Assembly (NCBI RefSeq): GCF_036226505.1 | Contig: NZ_CP108484.1 | Span: 2,976,001 to 3,040,000 of the forward strand | Direction: 5' to 3' | Length of the DNA stretch: 64,000 nucleotides | From: Kitasatospora sp. NBC_01246 | GTDB lineage: Bacteria > Actinomycetota > Actinomycetes > Streptomycetales > Streptomycetaceae | Part shown: positions 46,788 through 55,777 of the stretch, piece by piece | Position numbering within the stretch: position 1 is the stretch's first letter | How the letters are laid out: each line of letters opens with the position of its first letter | Made by a program: the position numbers and the translations under genes | Notes under the pieces: model-generated | The model's database searches: none | Told to the model about the DNA's origin: nothing | What the model saw: the letters and a program-made list of their open reading frames with translations, nothing else

Positions 46788-48224
46788 TCAGGCCTCCTCC
46801 GGAGATATCGACCGCGAGGCCGCGTCGAAGTCGCGCAGCGCGCGGGCCACCCGTTCGGACTGCATGCCCGCGGCCAGGGCGCGTGCCCGCTCGGCCGTGT
46901 CGGCGGCCTCCCGGAGGGAGCCGGTGCGGCGCTGGGAGTCCGCCAGCCGGACCATCAGCAGGGCCCTGGCCCGCGCGCGGCCGGGGCCCAGCCCGGCCAC
47001 CGCCTCGGTGAGCAGGGCCTGGGCGCCGCGGTGGTCGCCGAGGAACAGGTGGCCCTCCCCCACCATCCCCGCGAGGTCCGCCCGGGCCTGCGCCACATCC
47101 GGCCCGGCACCCGCGCCGGAAGCCGCACCTTGCCCCGCACAAGCACAAGCAGACGCACCGGCAGCGGCACCATCACTGGTACTGGCAGAAGCACCCGCAC
47201 CCGCGCCCGCACCCGCAGAAGCACCCGCGCCCGCCGCGGCGTCCAGCTCCGCGAACGCCCGCCCGGCCACCGCCGCCAGCTCCTCCGGCTCGCCGCGCCG
47301 CCCGTACGCCCGGGCCATCCGGCCGAGCTGCAGGGCCCGGTCGACCGGCCCGAGCGCGTCACCCGCCGTCTCCAGCACCCCGGCGAGCACGGTGACCGCG
47401 TCCAGCCCGCGCCCTCCCCCGCCCTGGGTGGCCAGCACCACCAGGCAGCCCACCACACCCACCCCGAGCCGCAGGTCCCCGCTGAGGTGGGCGGCGCGCA
47501 GCGCGGCCACGAACGCCCGCTGGGCGGCCGCCTCGTGCCCCAGGTCGTACGCGGCCCAGCCCGCCAGCCGGGCCAGCCGGCTGGCCGTGCCGTACAGCAC
47601 GCGGCCCAACTCCTCGTCGTACCCGCCGAGTTCCAGCAGCTTCGCGACCATGGCCAGCTCGGCCCGGGTCGGCCCGAGCACCAGGCCCCCGCCGCAGGCC
47701 CGCTCCAGCCGCAGCTTGCTCCGGTAGGAGAGCCGGAGCTCCCCGACCAGCGCGGGGTCGATCCGCAGCGCGCCCTCCCCGCCGCCGACCGGGGGCGGCG
47801 CGGTGGCCAGCCGGCCGGCGGCCTGGTCGAGGTCGGCGCCGCGGAACAGGTCGGTGAGACGGACCGGGCCGGCGTCGGTGGCCGCCTCGCGCAACGCGGT
47901 CTGGGCGGTGTCGGCCGTCCAGGGGTCGGTGAGCAGCCGCGGCGAGAGGATCTTGGCCCCCCGGTTGCCGCCCATCCGGCCCCAGAGCTGCTCGTAGGTG
48001 ACGGCGATGCCGAGGGCGCGGCCGAGCACCTCGCAGACCGTCTGGTCGTGCGGGCTTCGCGGGACCATGCCCCGGTCGCGCCACTTGTACGGGGCGGTGG
48101 AGCTGATCGCCAGACCGGGCGGCAGGGTGAGGTTCACCTCGCGGGCCAGGCGCTCCGGGTTCCAGCCGAGCTGGTGCAGTATCCGGGCCAGCTCCTCGTT
48201 GCGCCTGCGCTCCAGATCGGCCAT
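46788..48224 (-). CDS. Large regulator-like protein with N-terminal HTH and TPR region
   Basis: A 478-residue protein. Residues 1-80 look like a divergent Xre-type helix-turn-helix (NEELARILHQLGWNPERLAREVN). The rest is helical with TPR-like pairs (AQRAFVAALRAAHLSGDLRLG, GAQALLTEAVAGLGPGRARARA), interrupted near 345-395 by an Ala/Gly/Ser low-complexity insert. Such proteins are abundant in streptomycetes and mostly uncharacterised. The start is the ATG at 48224. The stop lies 24 nt upstream of the leuS leader. Confidence 0.78.
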   Translation of the reverse strand: MADLERRRNEELARILHQLGWNPERLAREVNLTLPPGLAISSTAPYKWRDRGMVPRSPHDQTVCEVLGRALGIAVTYEQLWGRMGGNRGAKILSPRLLTDPWTADTAQTALREAATDAGPVRLTDLFRGADLDQAAGRLATAPPPVGGGEGALRIDPALVGELRLSYRSKLRLERACGGGLVLGPTRAELAMVAKLLELGGYDEELGRVLYGTASRLARLAGWAAYDLGHEAAAQRAFVAALRAAHLSGDLRLGVGVVGCLVVLATQGGGGRGLDAVTVLAGVLETAGDALGPVDRALQLGRMARAYGRRGEPEELAAVAGRAFAELDAAAGAGASAGAGAGAGASASTSDGAAAGASACACAGQGAASGAGAGPDVAQARADLAGMVGEGHLFLGDHRGAQALLTEAVAGLGPGRARARALLMVRLADSQRRTGSLREAADTAERARALAAGMQSERVARALRDFDAASRSISPEEA

Positions 48225-48407
48225 GGGACGACGGTAGCGGTCCGGCGGGGCCGGTTGCCGAGCCGTTCGGAAAACCCCGGACCGCCGGGGCCGCGAGCGC
48301 CCCCGAACCCTCCGGAGGGATCCCGGGCCGCGAGAACGCACCCCGGACGCCGCGGAACGCACCCCGGGGCGCCCCGGAAACGCGGCCAGCGCGCCCCGGA
48401 AAACACC

Positions 48408-48440
48408 GAGGGCCGCCTCCCGGAACGGGAGGCGGCCCTC
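48408..48440 (-). terminator. Terminator after the first tRNA-Ala
   Basis: A perfect 14-bp inverted repeat (GAGGGCCGCCTCCC and its complement) with a 5-nt loop, beginning 9 nt beyond the tRNA 3' end. Confidence 0.8.
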
Positions 48441-48448
48441 GACTGCTG

Positions 48449-48521
<73 letters not shown>

Positions 48522-48622
48522 TTGACCTGCTGCGTCACCGGAGGTTTCCTTCGGTTTCCCTCGGCGACATCGACTACTTTACACGGTCGAAGGGGTGCTC
48601 CACGAATCCGTTACCGGAGGTA

Positions 48623-50065
48623 CTACCCGGCCGTCGGGCGGGCGCGGGCGGCGAGGGCCGCGCCGACGCCGACCAGGCCCGCGATCGCGGCGGTGGTCAC
48701 CAGCAGGGCGTGTCCGGAGTCCCGGGCCGCCGCCGGCAGCGAGACCCCGCCGAGGAAGACCGAGCCCAGCACCGCGACCCCGACCACCTGGCCGAGCTGT
48801 ACGACCGTCACCATCACCCCGCTGGCGTCCGCCGCGTCGGCCGGGGCGACGCCGCCCAGCGCCCGGGCGAACAGCGGCGAGTACGTGCAGCCGGCCACGA
48901 GGCCCAGCCCGGTCATCAGCAGCAGCGCCACCGGGCCGATCTCCGCGCCGCCGCCGAGCAGCAGCCCGAGCAGCAGGTAGCCGGGGACGAGCAGCCCGGC
49001 GCCGAGCAGCGGCAGGACGCCGTGCAGCCGGGCGGGCAGCCGGTGCCAGTGCAGGCTGGAGAACCCGAAGCCGAGCGCCATCGGCGCCGAGCAGAGGCCT
49101 GCCCGCAGCGCGCTGTGCCCGAGGCCGGACTGCTGGTGCAGCGCGAAGGCGAACAGGAAGCCCGCGAAGGCGGCCATGATCATGAAGATCGCGCCCGCTG
49201 CCGGTCGCAGCGTGGCCGTCCGCAGCACCCGGCCGCTGATCAGCGGCTGTCCGCCGCGCCGGGCGATCCGCCGCTCGACCACCGCGAACAGGGCGAACAG
49301 GAGAGCGCTGGCGGCGAGCATCGCCCAGCCCCAGACGGGCCAGCCCAGTTCGTGGCCGAGCACCAGCGGCACCACCAGCAGCCCGAGGGCCGCGCCGAGC
49401 ACCACCAGGCCGGGGAGGTCGAACCCGCGCCCGCGGTCGCCCGGCAGGACCGGCAGCAGCCGGGCGCCGGCCGACAGCAGGGCCAGCCCGATCGGCACGT
49501 TGACCAGGAAGACCGGGCGCCAGCCCGTCCCGAACAGGTCGGCGCTGACCAGGACTCCGCCGAGCACCTGGCCGACCGCCAGACCGCCGGCCAGCACGGC
49601 CGAGTAGAGGCCGAGCGCCCTGGTCCGGGCGGCGCCGGTGAAGGTGCGCTGCAGCAGGCTCATGACCTGCGGCACCATCAGCGCCGAACCGGCGCCCTGG
49701 AGCAGCCGGAAGGCGATCAGCCAGCCGGTGGCCGGTGCCAGCCCGCAGGCCAGCGAGGCGAGGGTGAAGGCGGCCAGGCCCAGCTGGAACAGCCGGCCGT
49801 AGCCGTAGCGGGCGCCCAGCCGGGCCCCGGTGATGAGCAGCACCGCGTAGGCGATGGTGTAGCCGGCGATCACGAGTTGGAGGGCCGCGCCCGAGGCGTG
49901 CAGGTCGGTGCGGATGGTCGGCACCGCGACGTTGACGATGGAGACGTCCAGGATGGCCATGAACTGGCCGCAGAGCAGGAGGGTGAGGAGCAGCCCGGGC
50001 CTGGTGGCCGGGCCGCCGGTGGTGGTGGCGCCGGCCGCACCGGGCCGGATCTGAAGGTCCGTCAT
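48623..50065 (-). CDS. MFS drug-export transporter (DHA2/EmrB type)
   Basis: A 480-residue protein with about 14 hydrophobic segments. Typical DHA2 motifs: LDVSIVNVAVPTI in helix 1, LGARYGYGRLF in the loop, and LVNVPIGLALL in helix 5. Proton-driven export of hydrophobic drugs or metabolites is expected. ATG at 50065. It is divergent from the HTH gene, which probably represses it; repeated GGTACTGG boxes lie between. Confidence 0.9.
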   Translation of the reverse strand: MTDLQIRPGAAGATTTGGPATRPGLLLTLLLCGQFMAILDVSIVNVAVPTIRTDLHASGAALQLVIAGYTIAYAVLLITGARLGARYGYGRLFQLGLAAFTLASLACGLAPATGWLIAFRLLQGAGSALMVPQVMSLLQRTFTGAARTRALGLYSAVLAGGLAVGQVLGGVLVSADLFGTGWRPVFLVNVPIGLALLSAGARLLPVLPGDRGRGFDLPGLVVLGAALGLLVVPLVLGHELGWPVWGWAMLAASALLFALFAVVERRIARRGGQPLISGRVLRTATLRPAAGAIFMIMAAFAGFLFAFALHQQSGLGHSALRAGLCSAPMALGFGFSSLHWHRLPARLHGVLPLLGAGLLVPGYLLLGLLLGGGAEIGPVALLLMTGLGLVAGCTYSPLFARALGGVAPADAADASGVMVTVVQLGQVVGVAVLGSVFLGGVSLPAAARDSGHALLVTTAAIAGLVGVGAALAARARPTAG

Positions 50066-50087
50066 GGGCCCAGCCTGCGGCGCGCCC

Positions 50088-50124
50088 GGTACTGGTGGTT
50101 AGAGCCTGCCGATCCTGGTACTGG
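50088..50124. promoter_or_regulatory. Direct-repeat operator candidate GGTACTGG x2
   Basis: GGTACTGG occurs at 50088-50095 and 50117-50124, 29 bp apart, in the 102-bp gap between the divergent transporter and regulator. The spacing is near three helical turns, so one face of the DNA could bind a dimer. Confidence 0.5.
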
Positions 50125-50167
50125 CAGCACCTGTCTCGGCCGCCCGGTCTGCGGCACGATGGCGGGT

Positions 50168-51073
50168 ATGACCGTCCTGGACGACCGCACCGCCACCACC
50201 GTCGGACCGCGCCGGCAGGACCGCCGCCGCACCGAGCTGGCCGGCTACCTCAAGGCCTGCCGCGCCCGGGTCACCCCCGAGGAGGTCGGCCTGCCGCCGG
50301 GGCTTCGCCGCCGCACGCCGGGGCTGCGCCGGGAGGAGGTGGCGCAGCTCTCCGGGGTCGGCGTCACCTGGTACACCTGGCTGGAGCAGGGGCGGCCGAT
50401 CAACGCCAGCGAGCAGGTGCTGGCGGCGGTGGCCCGGACGCTGCGGCTGGACGACACCGAGCGGGAGCACCTGTTCCGGCTCGCGGGGGTGTCCGCGAGC
50501 CCGAGCAGCCGGCCCGAGCCCCCCGTCCTCGACCCGTCCACCCAGGCCATCCTGGACGCCCTCGCGCCGCTGCCGGCCGCGGTCTCGAACACCCGGTTCG
50601 ACGTGCTGATGTACAACCGGTCGTACGAGTCGCTGTTCGGGACGAACCGGAACGTCACGCCCAGCGGGCGGTTCAACAGCATCTGGTGCACGCTGCTCAT
50701 GCCGCCGTGCTGCAACCCGTTCCTGAACCGCGCGGAGGCGCTGCCGCGGATGGTGGCGGTGCTGCGGGCCGCGTACGGCAAGCACGTCGGCGAGCCGGTC
50801 TGGGAGCAGCACATGCAGGGGCTGTCGGCGAAGAGCGAGCTGTTCCGGGACCTCTGGGCCCGGCAGGAGGTGGCGCCGCCGGAGACGTCGCTGCGGGTGT
50901 TCCGGCACCCGCAGGTCGGGGTGCTGCGGCTGAACGCCTCGTACCTGACGCTGCCCGGGGTGCCCGAGACCTATGTGGTGGTCTACCTCCCGGAAGGCGC
51001 CGGCGACCGTGAGCGGATCGAGGAGCTCGCCGCGCTGCCGCCCGGCGGCTGGCTGAACAGCTGCCACTCCTGA
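50168..51073 (+). CDS. HTH regulator of the MmyB-like type
   Basis: A 301-residue protein. The Xre-type HTH (RTPGLRREEVAQLSGVGVTWYTWLEQGR, about 48-75) includes the GLRREEVA signature common to streptomycete regulators next to exporters or dehydrogenases. The C-terminal MmyB-like ligand domain (AAVSNTRFDVLMYNRSYESLFG) may bind a lipid-like molecule. ATG at 50168. Its neighbour suggests control of the MFS exporter. Confidence 0.88.
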   Translation: MTVLDDRTATTVGPRRQDRRRTELAGYLKACRARVTPEEVGLPPGLRRRTPGLRREEVAQLSGVGVTWYTWLEQGRPINASEQVLAAVARTLRLDDTEREHLFRLAGVSASPSSRPEPPVLDPSTQAILDALAPLPAAVSNTRFDVLMYNRSYESLFGTNRNVTPSGRFNSIWCTLLMPPCCNPFLNRAEALPRMVAVLRAAYGKHVGEPVWEQHMQGLSAKSELFRDLWARQEVAPPETSLRVFRHPQVGVLRLNASYLTLPGVPETYVVVYLPEGAGDRERIEELAALPPGGWLNSCHS

Positions 51074-51119
51074 ACGGCCGGGGGCCCGGCGCGCCTGCGT
51101 CCGGGGCCCGGGGAACGCC

Positions 51120-51150
51120 GAAGGCCGCCACCCGGTGGGTGACGGCCTTC
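51120..51150. terminator. Terminator between the regulator gene and tRNA-Ala copy 2
   Basis: Stem GAAGGCCG-CACCC with GGGTG-CGGCCTTC, one mismatch, loop GGT. Serves both the regulator (+) and the two tRNAs (-). Confidence 0.75.
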
Positions 51151-51160
51151 TCGCGGTCTG

Positions 51161-51233
<73 letters not shown>

Positions 51234-51270
51234 GCGACACGCACGGCCCTCGCGGACCGCAGGTGCGGAG

Positions 51271-51343
<73 letters not shown>

Positions 51344-51403
51344 GCACTCACCGGATTTCCCGCTTCCCTTCCGGGCCGCGTTTCTTCCGTGCGAACGAGG
51401 AAG

Positions 51404-51433
51404 ACTCTAACCGGTCAGGCCCGGAACTGCGAA
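51404..51433 (-). promoter_or_regulatory. Possible promoter of the tRNA-Ala pair
   Basis: -10 TAGAGT (51404-51409) and an 18-nt spacer to a weak -35 TTCGCA (51428-51433). It lies about 60 nt upstream of tRNA copy 3. Confidence 0.4.
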
Positions 51434-51522
51434 ATCCGTCCCCGCGCGGTGCCGGCGAACGGCGGGGGCGCGGCTCGACCGTCGCCGATCGGCCGTCGCC
51501 ACCGGTCAGGTGCCGTCGCCGG

Positions 51523-52170
51523 TCAGGTGTCGTCGCCGATCACCGGCTGCGGGAGGGTGCCCGCGTTGTGCTCCAGCAGGCGCCAGCCGCGCGCGCCGCG
51601 GCCCAGCACGGACCAGCAGCAGTTGGACAGGCCGCCGAAGCACTCCCAGAGCTCCGGCTCCAGTCCGAGCAGCCGCCCGAGCATGGTGCGGATGGTGCCG
51701 CCGTGGCTGACGACCACCAGCGTGCCGTCCTCCGGCAGCTTGCCGACCGCGTCCAGCACCACCGGCACCGAACGGTCGGCGACCTCGGTGGAGAGTTCTC
51801 CGCCGCCGCGCCGGACGGGCTCGCCCTGCGCCCAGGCCTCGTACTCCTCCGGGAACCGGGCCCGGATCTCCGCGTTGGTCAGCCCCTGCCAGGAGCCGGC
51901 GTAGGTCTCGCGCAGCCCCTCGTGGTGCTGCACGTCCAGGCCGGTGATCACGGCCAGCTCGTCGGCGGTCCGCCGGGCGCGCTGGAGGTCCGAGGAGATC
52001 AGCAGGTCGGGGCGCAGGCCGGAGAGCAGCCGGGCCGCCCGCTGGGCCTGCAGGACGCCCTGGCCGGTCAGCTCGATGTCCGTGGTGCCCTGGAACCGCG
52101 ATTCGAGGTTCCAGGAGGTCTGGCCGTGCCGCCAGAAGACGATGCGCGGGCCCCGCGCCTCCCGGCTCAG
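51523..52170 (-). CDS. Histidine phosphatase family protein (phosphoglycerate-mutase-like)
   Basis: A 215-residue enzyme. The catalytic RHG motif is in IVFWRHGQTSWNLESRFQG, near residue 15, with the second His in VVSHGGTIRTMLGRL. No ATG, GTG or TTG exists upstream of RHG in frame; the first is a GTG at 51951, far inside the domain. A CTG at 52170 overlaps the rsfS stop (CTGA) and has GAGGA 6 nt upstream, so I take CTG as start (MSREARGPRIVFW). It is translationally coupled to rsfS. Substrate unknown; the family includes phosphatases of many metabolites. Confidence 0.85.
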   Translation of the reverse strand: MSREARGPRIVFWRHGQTSWNLESRFQGTTDIELTGQGVLQAQRAARLLSGLRPDLLISSDLQRARRTADELAVITGLDVQHHEGLRETYAGSWQGLTNAEIRARFPEEYEAWAQGEPVRRGGGELSTEVADRSVPVVLDAVGKLPEDGTLVVVSHGGTIRTMLGRLLGLEPELWECFGGLSNCCWSVLGRGARGWRLLEHNAGTLPQPVIGDDT

Positions 52171-52637
52171 CTGTAGTCCTCGGCGCCGAAGTTGTCGGCC
52201 GGGGCGGCCTCGGCCGGGGCGAGGGCGTTGCCGGCCTCGTCGGTGTGCGCGTCGGGGCGGTTGCGCGAGGCCAGCGCGTCGGCCGGCAGCGGCAGCTCGG
52301 GGCAGTCCTTCCAGAGCCGGTCCAGGGAGTAGAAGGAGCGCTCCTCGGAGTGCTGGACGTGCACCACGATGTCCAGGTAGTCGAGCAGGATCCAGCGGCC
52401 GTCGCGCTCGCCCTCCCGGCGCACCGGCTTGATGTCCAGCTGCTCGCGCAGCTTGTCCTCGATCTCCTCGGCGATGGACTTGACCTGGCGGTCGTTGTTC
52501 GCGGAGGCGATCAGGAACGCGTCGGTGATCGACAGCACGTCGCTGACGTCGAACGCGATGATGTTGTGCGCCAGCTTGTCGGCCGCCGCCTGGGCGGCGA
52601 CGTTGATGATTTCCTGGCTGTGCTCGGTGGCGGTCAC
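52167..52637 (-). CDS. rsfS: Ribosome silencing factor RsfS
   Basis: A 156-residue protein. The core (NIIAFDVSDVLSITDAFLIASANNDRQVKSI, then GRWILLDYLDIVVHVQHSEERSFYSLDRLW) is the RsfS/DUF143 fold that binds uL14 and blocks subunit joining in starvation. The start is a GTG at 52637 (MTATEHSQEII) with GGAAGA upstream. The tail after residue 130 is Ala-rich and extra. It lies in a block with the phosphatase, the LCP protein and nadD, as in other actinobacteria. Confidence 0.94.
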   Translation of the reverse strand: MTATEHSQEIINVAAQAAADKLAHNIIAFDVSDVLSITDAFLIASANNDRQVKSIAEEIEDKLREQLDIKPVRREGERDGRWILLDYLDIVVHVQHSEERSFYSLDRLWKDCPELPLPADALASRNRPDAHTDEAGNALAPAEAAPADNFGAEDYS

Positions 52638-52753
52638 GATGTTCTTCCGGCTCGGCGGCTTGGGGGCGATGCCCGGCACGCGGCCGGGCATCGCCTTCCA
52701 GGATCTCACGCCGCCCAGGTGGCCCAGGAACCGTTTACCGGCCCGCGCCCGCC

Positions 52754-52803
52754 GCGGCCCCGCCCCGAGCCCCCACGACCCTGCGTGGAGGAGGCGGGGC
52801 CGC
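52754..52803 (-). terminator. Terminator after the LCP-type gene
   Basis: Outer stem GCGGCCCCGCC / GGCGGGGCCGC (11 bp, perfect), with an inner CCACG/CGTGG pair. It begins 8 nt past the stop at 52811. Confidence 0.7.
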
Positions 52804-52810
52804 CGACGCC

Positions 52811-54670
52811 CTACGGGGTCTTCGGCGGCTGGTAGTCCTTGCCGAGGACGACCACCAGGTCGGCGTTCTGCGCGTCGGTGACCTTCCTCGCCGCCGTCTC
52901 CGGCAGGTTGAGGCTCAGCGCCAGGGACTTCGCCGCGGCCTGCCGGGCGTCGTCGGTGTAGCGGATCTCACTGGCGGCCTGGGCCGCGGTCTTCGTCCCG
53001 CCGGGGATGAAGGTGAGGCCCGCGTTCACCACCTGGACCTGCGCGGCGGCGGCCGCCTGGTCGTTGCCGGTGGCGTCCTGGATCGAGACCCGGGCGGGGG
53101 TGTCGGCCGAGGTGGCGGACTTCACCGTGCCGCCCAGCACGTCCTTGACCTGCTGGCCGGCGGCGGCCTCGTCCAGCGAGCCGTCCGGCTTCACGGTCAG
53201 CACCGTGGTCCCGAGGTGGCCGTCCTTCGCCTGCTGGGCGAGCTGGACCAGCACGCCGGCCAGGGCGTCCTCGGGCAGCGACGGGTCGAGCACCGCGTTC
53301 ATCCGGTGCACGTCGTCCTTGGCGTCCTTGAACTCGGTCGGCATGGTCCGCACCACCGCGTCCATCACCTGCCCGAACCGGGCCAGTTGGGCGTCGCGGC
53401 CCTCGCCGGCCCCCTGCAGGGTGGCGTAGGCGACCGCGGCCTTCCCGCTCAGCAGGGTGTTCTTGCCCGCGGCGGCGAGCAGCTTGCCGTCCGGCTTGCC
53501 GCCCTCGTGGGTCTCGGCGTTGGTGTCCACCCGGACCCCGCCGAGCTGGGCGACCAGCAGTTCCAGGTACGGCGTGTCGAGCCGCCAGGTGCCGGCCACC
53601 GGGGCGCCCAGCACGGTGGCCAGGGCGTCCCGGGTGGCGGACGGACCGACGCTGTCCATCGCCTGGCCGACCGTGGTGACCGGCGGGTCGCCCGGGCCGG
53701 GCAGGCGCAGCGTGTCCGGGAGCAGCAGCACGGTGCCCTTGTGCCCCGAGGCGTCGTTGACCAGCAGCGCGCTGGAGACCTTGCCCTGGAGGTCCCGCAG
53801 GTGCACCACGTTGACCTGGCGCGGGCCCGCGGCGGTCGCCGCGCTCTGCTTGTCGCCGGTGAACCAGAGGTAGCCGCCGGTGCCGGCCGCGGCGAGGGCT
53901 AGCACCACGCCGACGCCGACCAGCCGGTTGCGGAGCTTGCGGCGGCGCTCGGCGCGCACCTCGCTGCGCGACTCGGCGAACTTCAGCCAGTCGATGACGT
54001 CCTCGGTCTCCTCCGCCTCCTCGTCGACGAAGGTGAACTCACCGGTGGGGTAGTCGCCCGTGGGCGTCTTGCCGGCACCGCCGGCGGCCTTGGCCGCGCG
54101 GCTTCCGCCGACCTGCTCGGACGGCGCCGCGGGCCGGGCCGGCGCCGCCTCGGCGGGGGCCGGCCGGGGCGTCCGGGGTCGCGGCGGCGCCGGGGCGGCC
54201 TGCTCGGCCACCGGCTCGGTGACGACCGGCTGCGGCGCGGTCGCGTACTGCTGCTCGTAGCCGCCCTGCTGGTCGTACCCGCCACCCTGCTGCGGCTGCT
54301 GCTGCTCGTACGGCTGGTACCCCTGCTGGTACTGCCCCTGGTAGACCCCGGGCTGCTGGTACGCCTGGCCGCCGCCCTGCTGCGGCTGCCCGTACGGGTC
54401 GTACTGGTCGTACTGGTCGTACTGCTGCTGGTCGTACCCGCCGCCCTGCTGCGGCTGCTGCTGCTCGTACGGCTGGTACGCCTGCTGGTACTGGTCCTGG
54501 CCCTGCCCCTGGTAGGCGGTGTACTGGTCCTGCCCGTAGGGCTGCGCCGGCGGGACCGGCTGCCCGTACTGGTCGTACTGCTGCTCGTAGCCGCCCTGTT
54601 GCCGGGGCGGGTACTGCTGCTGGTACTGCCCGGTGGACCAGTCGTCCTGCTGTCCCCTGCGATCGGTCAT
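52811..54670 (-). CDS. LCP-domain protein with LytR_C domain and Q/Y/G-rich N-terminus
   Basis: A 619-residue protein. Residues 1-160 are Gln/Tyr/Gly/Pro repeats (GQYQQQYPPRQQGGYEQQYD), then an Ala/Pro stretch, a membrane helix (LVGVGVVLALAAAGTGGYLWF, about 250-270), an LCP-like extracytoplasmic domain (HLRDLQGKVSSALLVNDASG, LLPDTLRLPG, DTPYLELLVAQLGGVRVD) and a C-terminal LytR_C domain (ARVSIQDATGNDQAAAA, VLGKDYQP). LCP enzymes attach polymers to peptidoglycan; this domain is divergent and its key Arg/Asp pattern is not obvious. The ATG at 54670 is 19 nt from nadD. Confidence 0.82.
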   Translation of the reverse strand: MTDRRGQQDDWSTGQYQQQYPPRQQGGYEQQYDQYGQPVPPAQPYGQDQYTAYQGQGQDQYQQAYQPYEQQQPQQGGGYDQQQYDQYDQYDPYGQPQQGGGQAYQQPGVYQGQYQQGYQPYEQQQPQQGGGYDQQGGYEQQYATAPQPVVTEPVAEQAAPAPPRPRTPRPAPAEAAPARPAAPSEQVGGSRAAKAAGGAGKTPTGDYPTGEFTFVDEEAEETEDVIDWLKFAESRSEVRAERRRKLRNRLVGVGVVLALAAAGTGGYLWFTGDKQSAATAAGPRQVNVVHLRDLQGKVSSALLVNDASGHKGTVLLLPDTLRLPGPGDPPVTTVGQAMDSVGPSATRDALATVLGAPVAGTWRLDTPYLELLVAQLGGVRVDTNAETHEGGKPDGKLLAAAGKNTLLSGKAAVAYATLQGAGEGRDAQLARFGQVMDAVVRTMPTEFKDAKDDVHRMNAVLDPSLPEDALAGVLVQLAQQAKDGHLGTTVLTVKPDGSLDEAAAGQQVKDVLGGTVKSATSADTPARVSIQDATGNDQAAAAAQVQVVNAGLTFIPGGTKTAAQAASEIRYTDDARQAAAKSLALSLNLPETAARKVTDAQNADLVVVLGKDYQPPKTP

Positions 54671-54689
54671 CCGTCGGCCCCTCCGGGGA

Positions 54690-55322
54690 TCAGGTCCGGT
54701 GCGGCGCGTAGAGCGCCCGCTTGTCGATGTAGCGGACCACGCCGTCCGGGACGAGGTACCAGACCGGTTCGCCCTTGGCGACCCGGTTGCGGCAGTCCGT
54801 GGAGGAGATGGCCAGCGCCGGGACCTCCACCAGGGAGACCCCGCCCACCGGAAGTCCGGCGTCCGACAGAGTGTGCCCCGGCCGGGTGCAGCCGATGAAG
54901 TGGGCGAGCGAGAAGAGCTCCTCGGAGTCCCGCCAGGAGAGGATCTGCGCGAGCGCGTCGGCGCCGGTGATGAAGAAGAGGTCGGCGTCCGGGTGGAGCG
55001 CGCGCAGGTCGCGCAGGGTGTCGACGGTGTAGGTCGGGCCCTCGCGGTCGATGTCGATCCGGCTGACCGAGAACTGCGGGTTCTCCGCCGTGGCGATGAC
55101 CGTCATCAGGTAGCGGTCCTCGGCCGGCGTCACCAGGCGGTCGGTCTTCTGCCACGGCTGTCCGGTCGGCACGAAGATCACCTCATCGAGGTGGAACGCG
55201 CTCGCCACCTCGCTGGCGGCGACCAGGTGCCCGTGGTGGATCGGGTCGAAGGTGCCGCCCATCACACCGAGCCGCTTCTTCACCGGTTCCGGTCCGCCGG
55301 GATTCCCGGCCTGCTCTCCCAT
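54690..55322 (-). CDS. nadD: Nicotinate-nucleotide adenylyltransferase
   Basis: A 210-residue enzyme of NAD synthesis (NaMN to deamido-NAD). The nucleotide-binding motif is [15 protein letters not shown] and the second is [14 protein letters not shown]. The ATG at 55322 ([13 protein letters not shown]) leaves a short disordered N-terminus. Upstream in-frame codons are rich in Arg/Pro and unlikely to be translated. It leads the nadD-LCP-rsfS-phosphatase block. Confidence 0.94.
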   Translation of the reverse strand: MGEQAGNPGGPEPVKKRLGVMGGTFDPIHHGHLVAASEVASAFHLDEVIFVPTGQPWQKTDRLVTPAEDRYLMTVIATAENPQFSVSRIDIDREGPTYTVDTLRDLRALHPDADLFFITGADALAQILSWRDSEELFSLAHFIGCTRPGHTLSDAGLPVGGVSLVEVPALAISSTDCRNRVAKGEPVWYLVPDGVVRYIDKRALYAPHRT

Positions 55323-55458
55323 GGCGCCACACCTTACGCGACGCCCGTGACGGGGCGGGAACGACCGGGTGGCGGCCGCCGGGAGGACGCGTGAGGGAGC
55401 GGCCGGCGCTCCCGCCGGACGCTCCCCGGGCCGCCCCGGCGGGGGCTCGGTGCCCCGC

Positions 55459-55617
55459 TCAGCGGTCCCGGTTGAAGCGCGTGGTGACGTAGAGCAGCAG
55501 CAGCAGGATGAACAGCGCGGCGCCACCCGTCAGGTACGGGTTGAGGCTGTCGTGATTGCCCCCCTCGCCCTCGGAGGCGAGCAGGTTCAGGACGGGGAGT
55601 GCGGCGGCAGTGCTCAT
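55459..55617 (-). CDS. Small membrane protein, 52 aa (MSTAAALP...)
   Basis: From the ATG at 55617: [20 protein letters not shown], then [23 protein letters not shown] soluble N-terminus of about 30 residues, one membrane helix and a short basic cytosolic tail. GAGAAGG lies upstream. Unknown function. It resembles the next small gene in its first residues and layout. Confidence 0.75.
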   Translation of the reverse strand: MSTAAALPVLNLLASEGEGGNHDSLNPYLTGGAALFILLLLLYVTTRFNRDR

Positions 55618-55777
55618 GGTCGGCGGACCTTCTCGGCTCGGATGACGGACCAGGGGTGTGCGGGCCGGTGAGGGCCCATCTGTCATCGTACGGGTGCCGA
55701 CACGGCAACCGCTCGGCGGCCCACCGCGTCTGATCCGGCGTGAGCCGGGCGCCCGGCGGGGCCCGGCGGGCGGGTGC

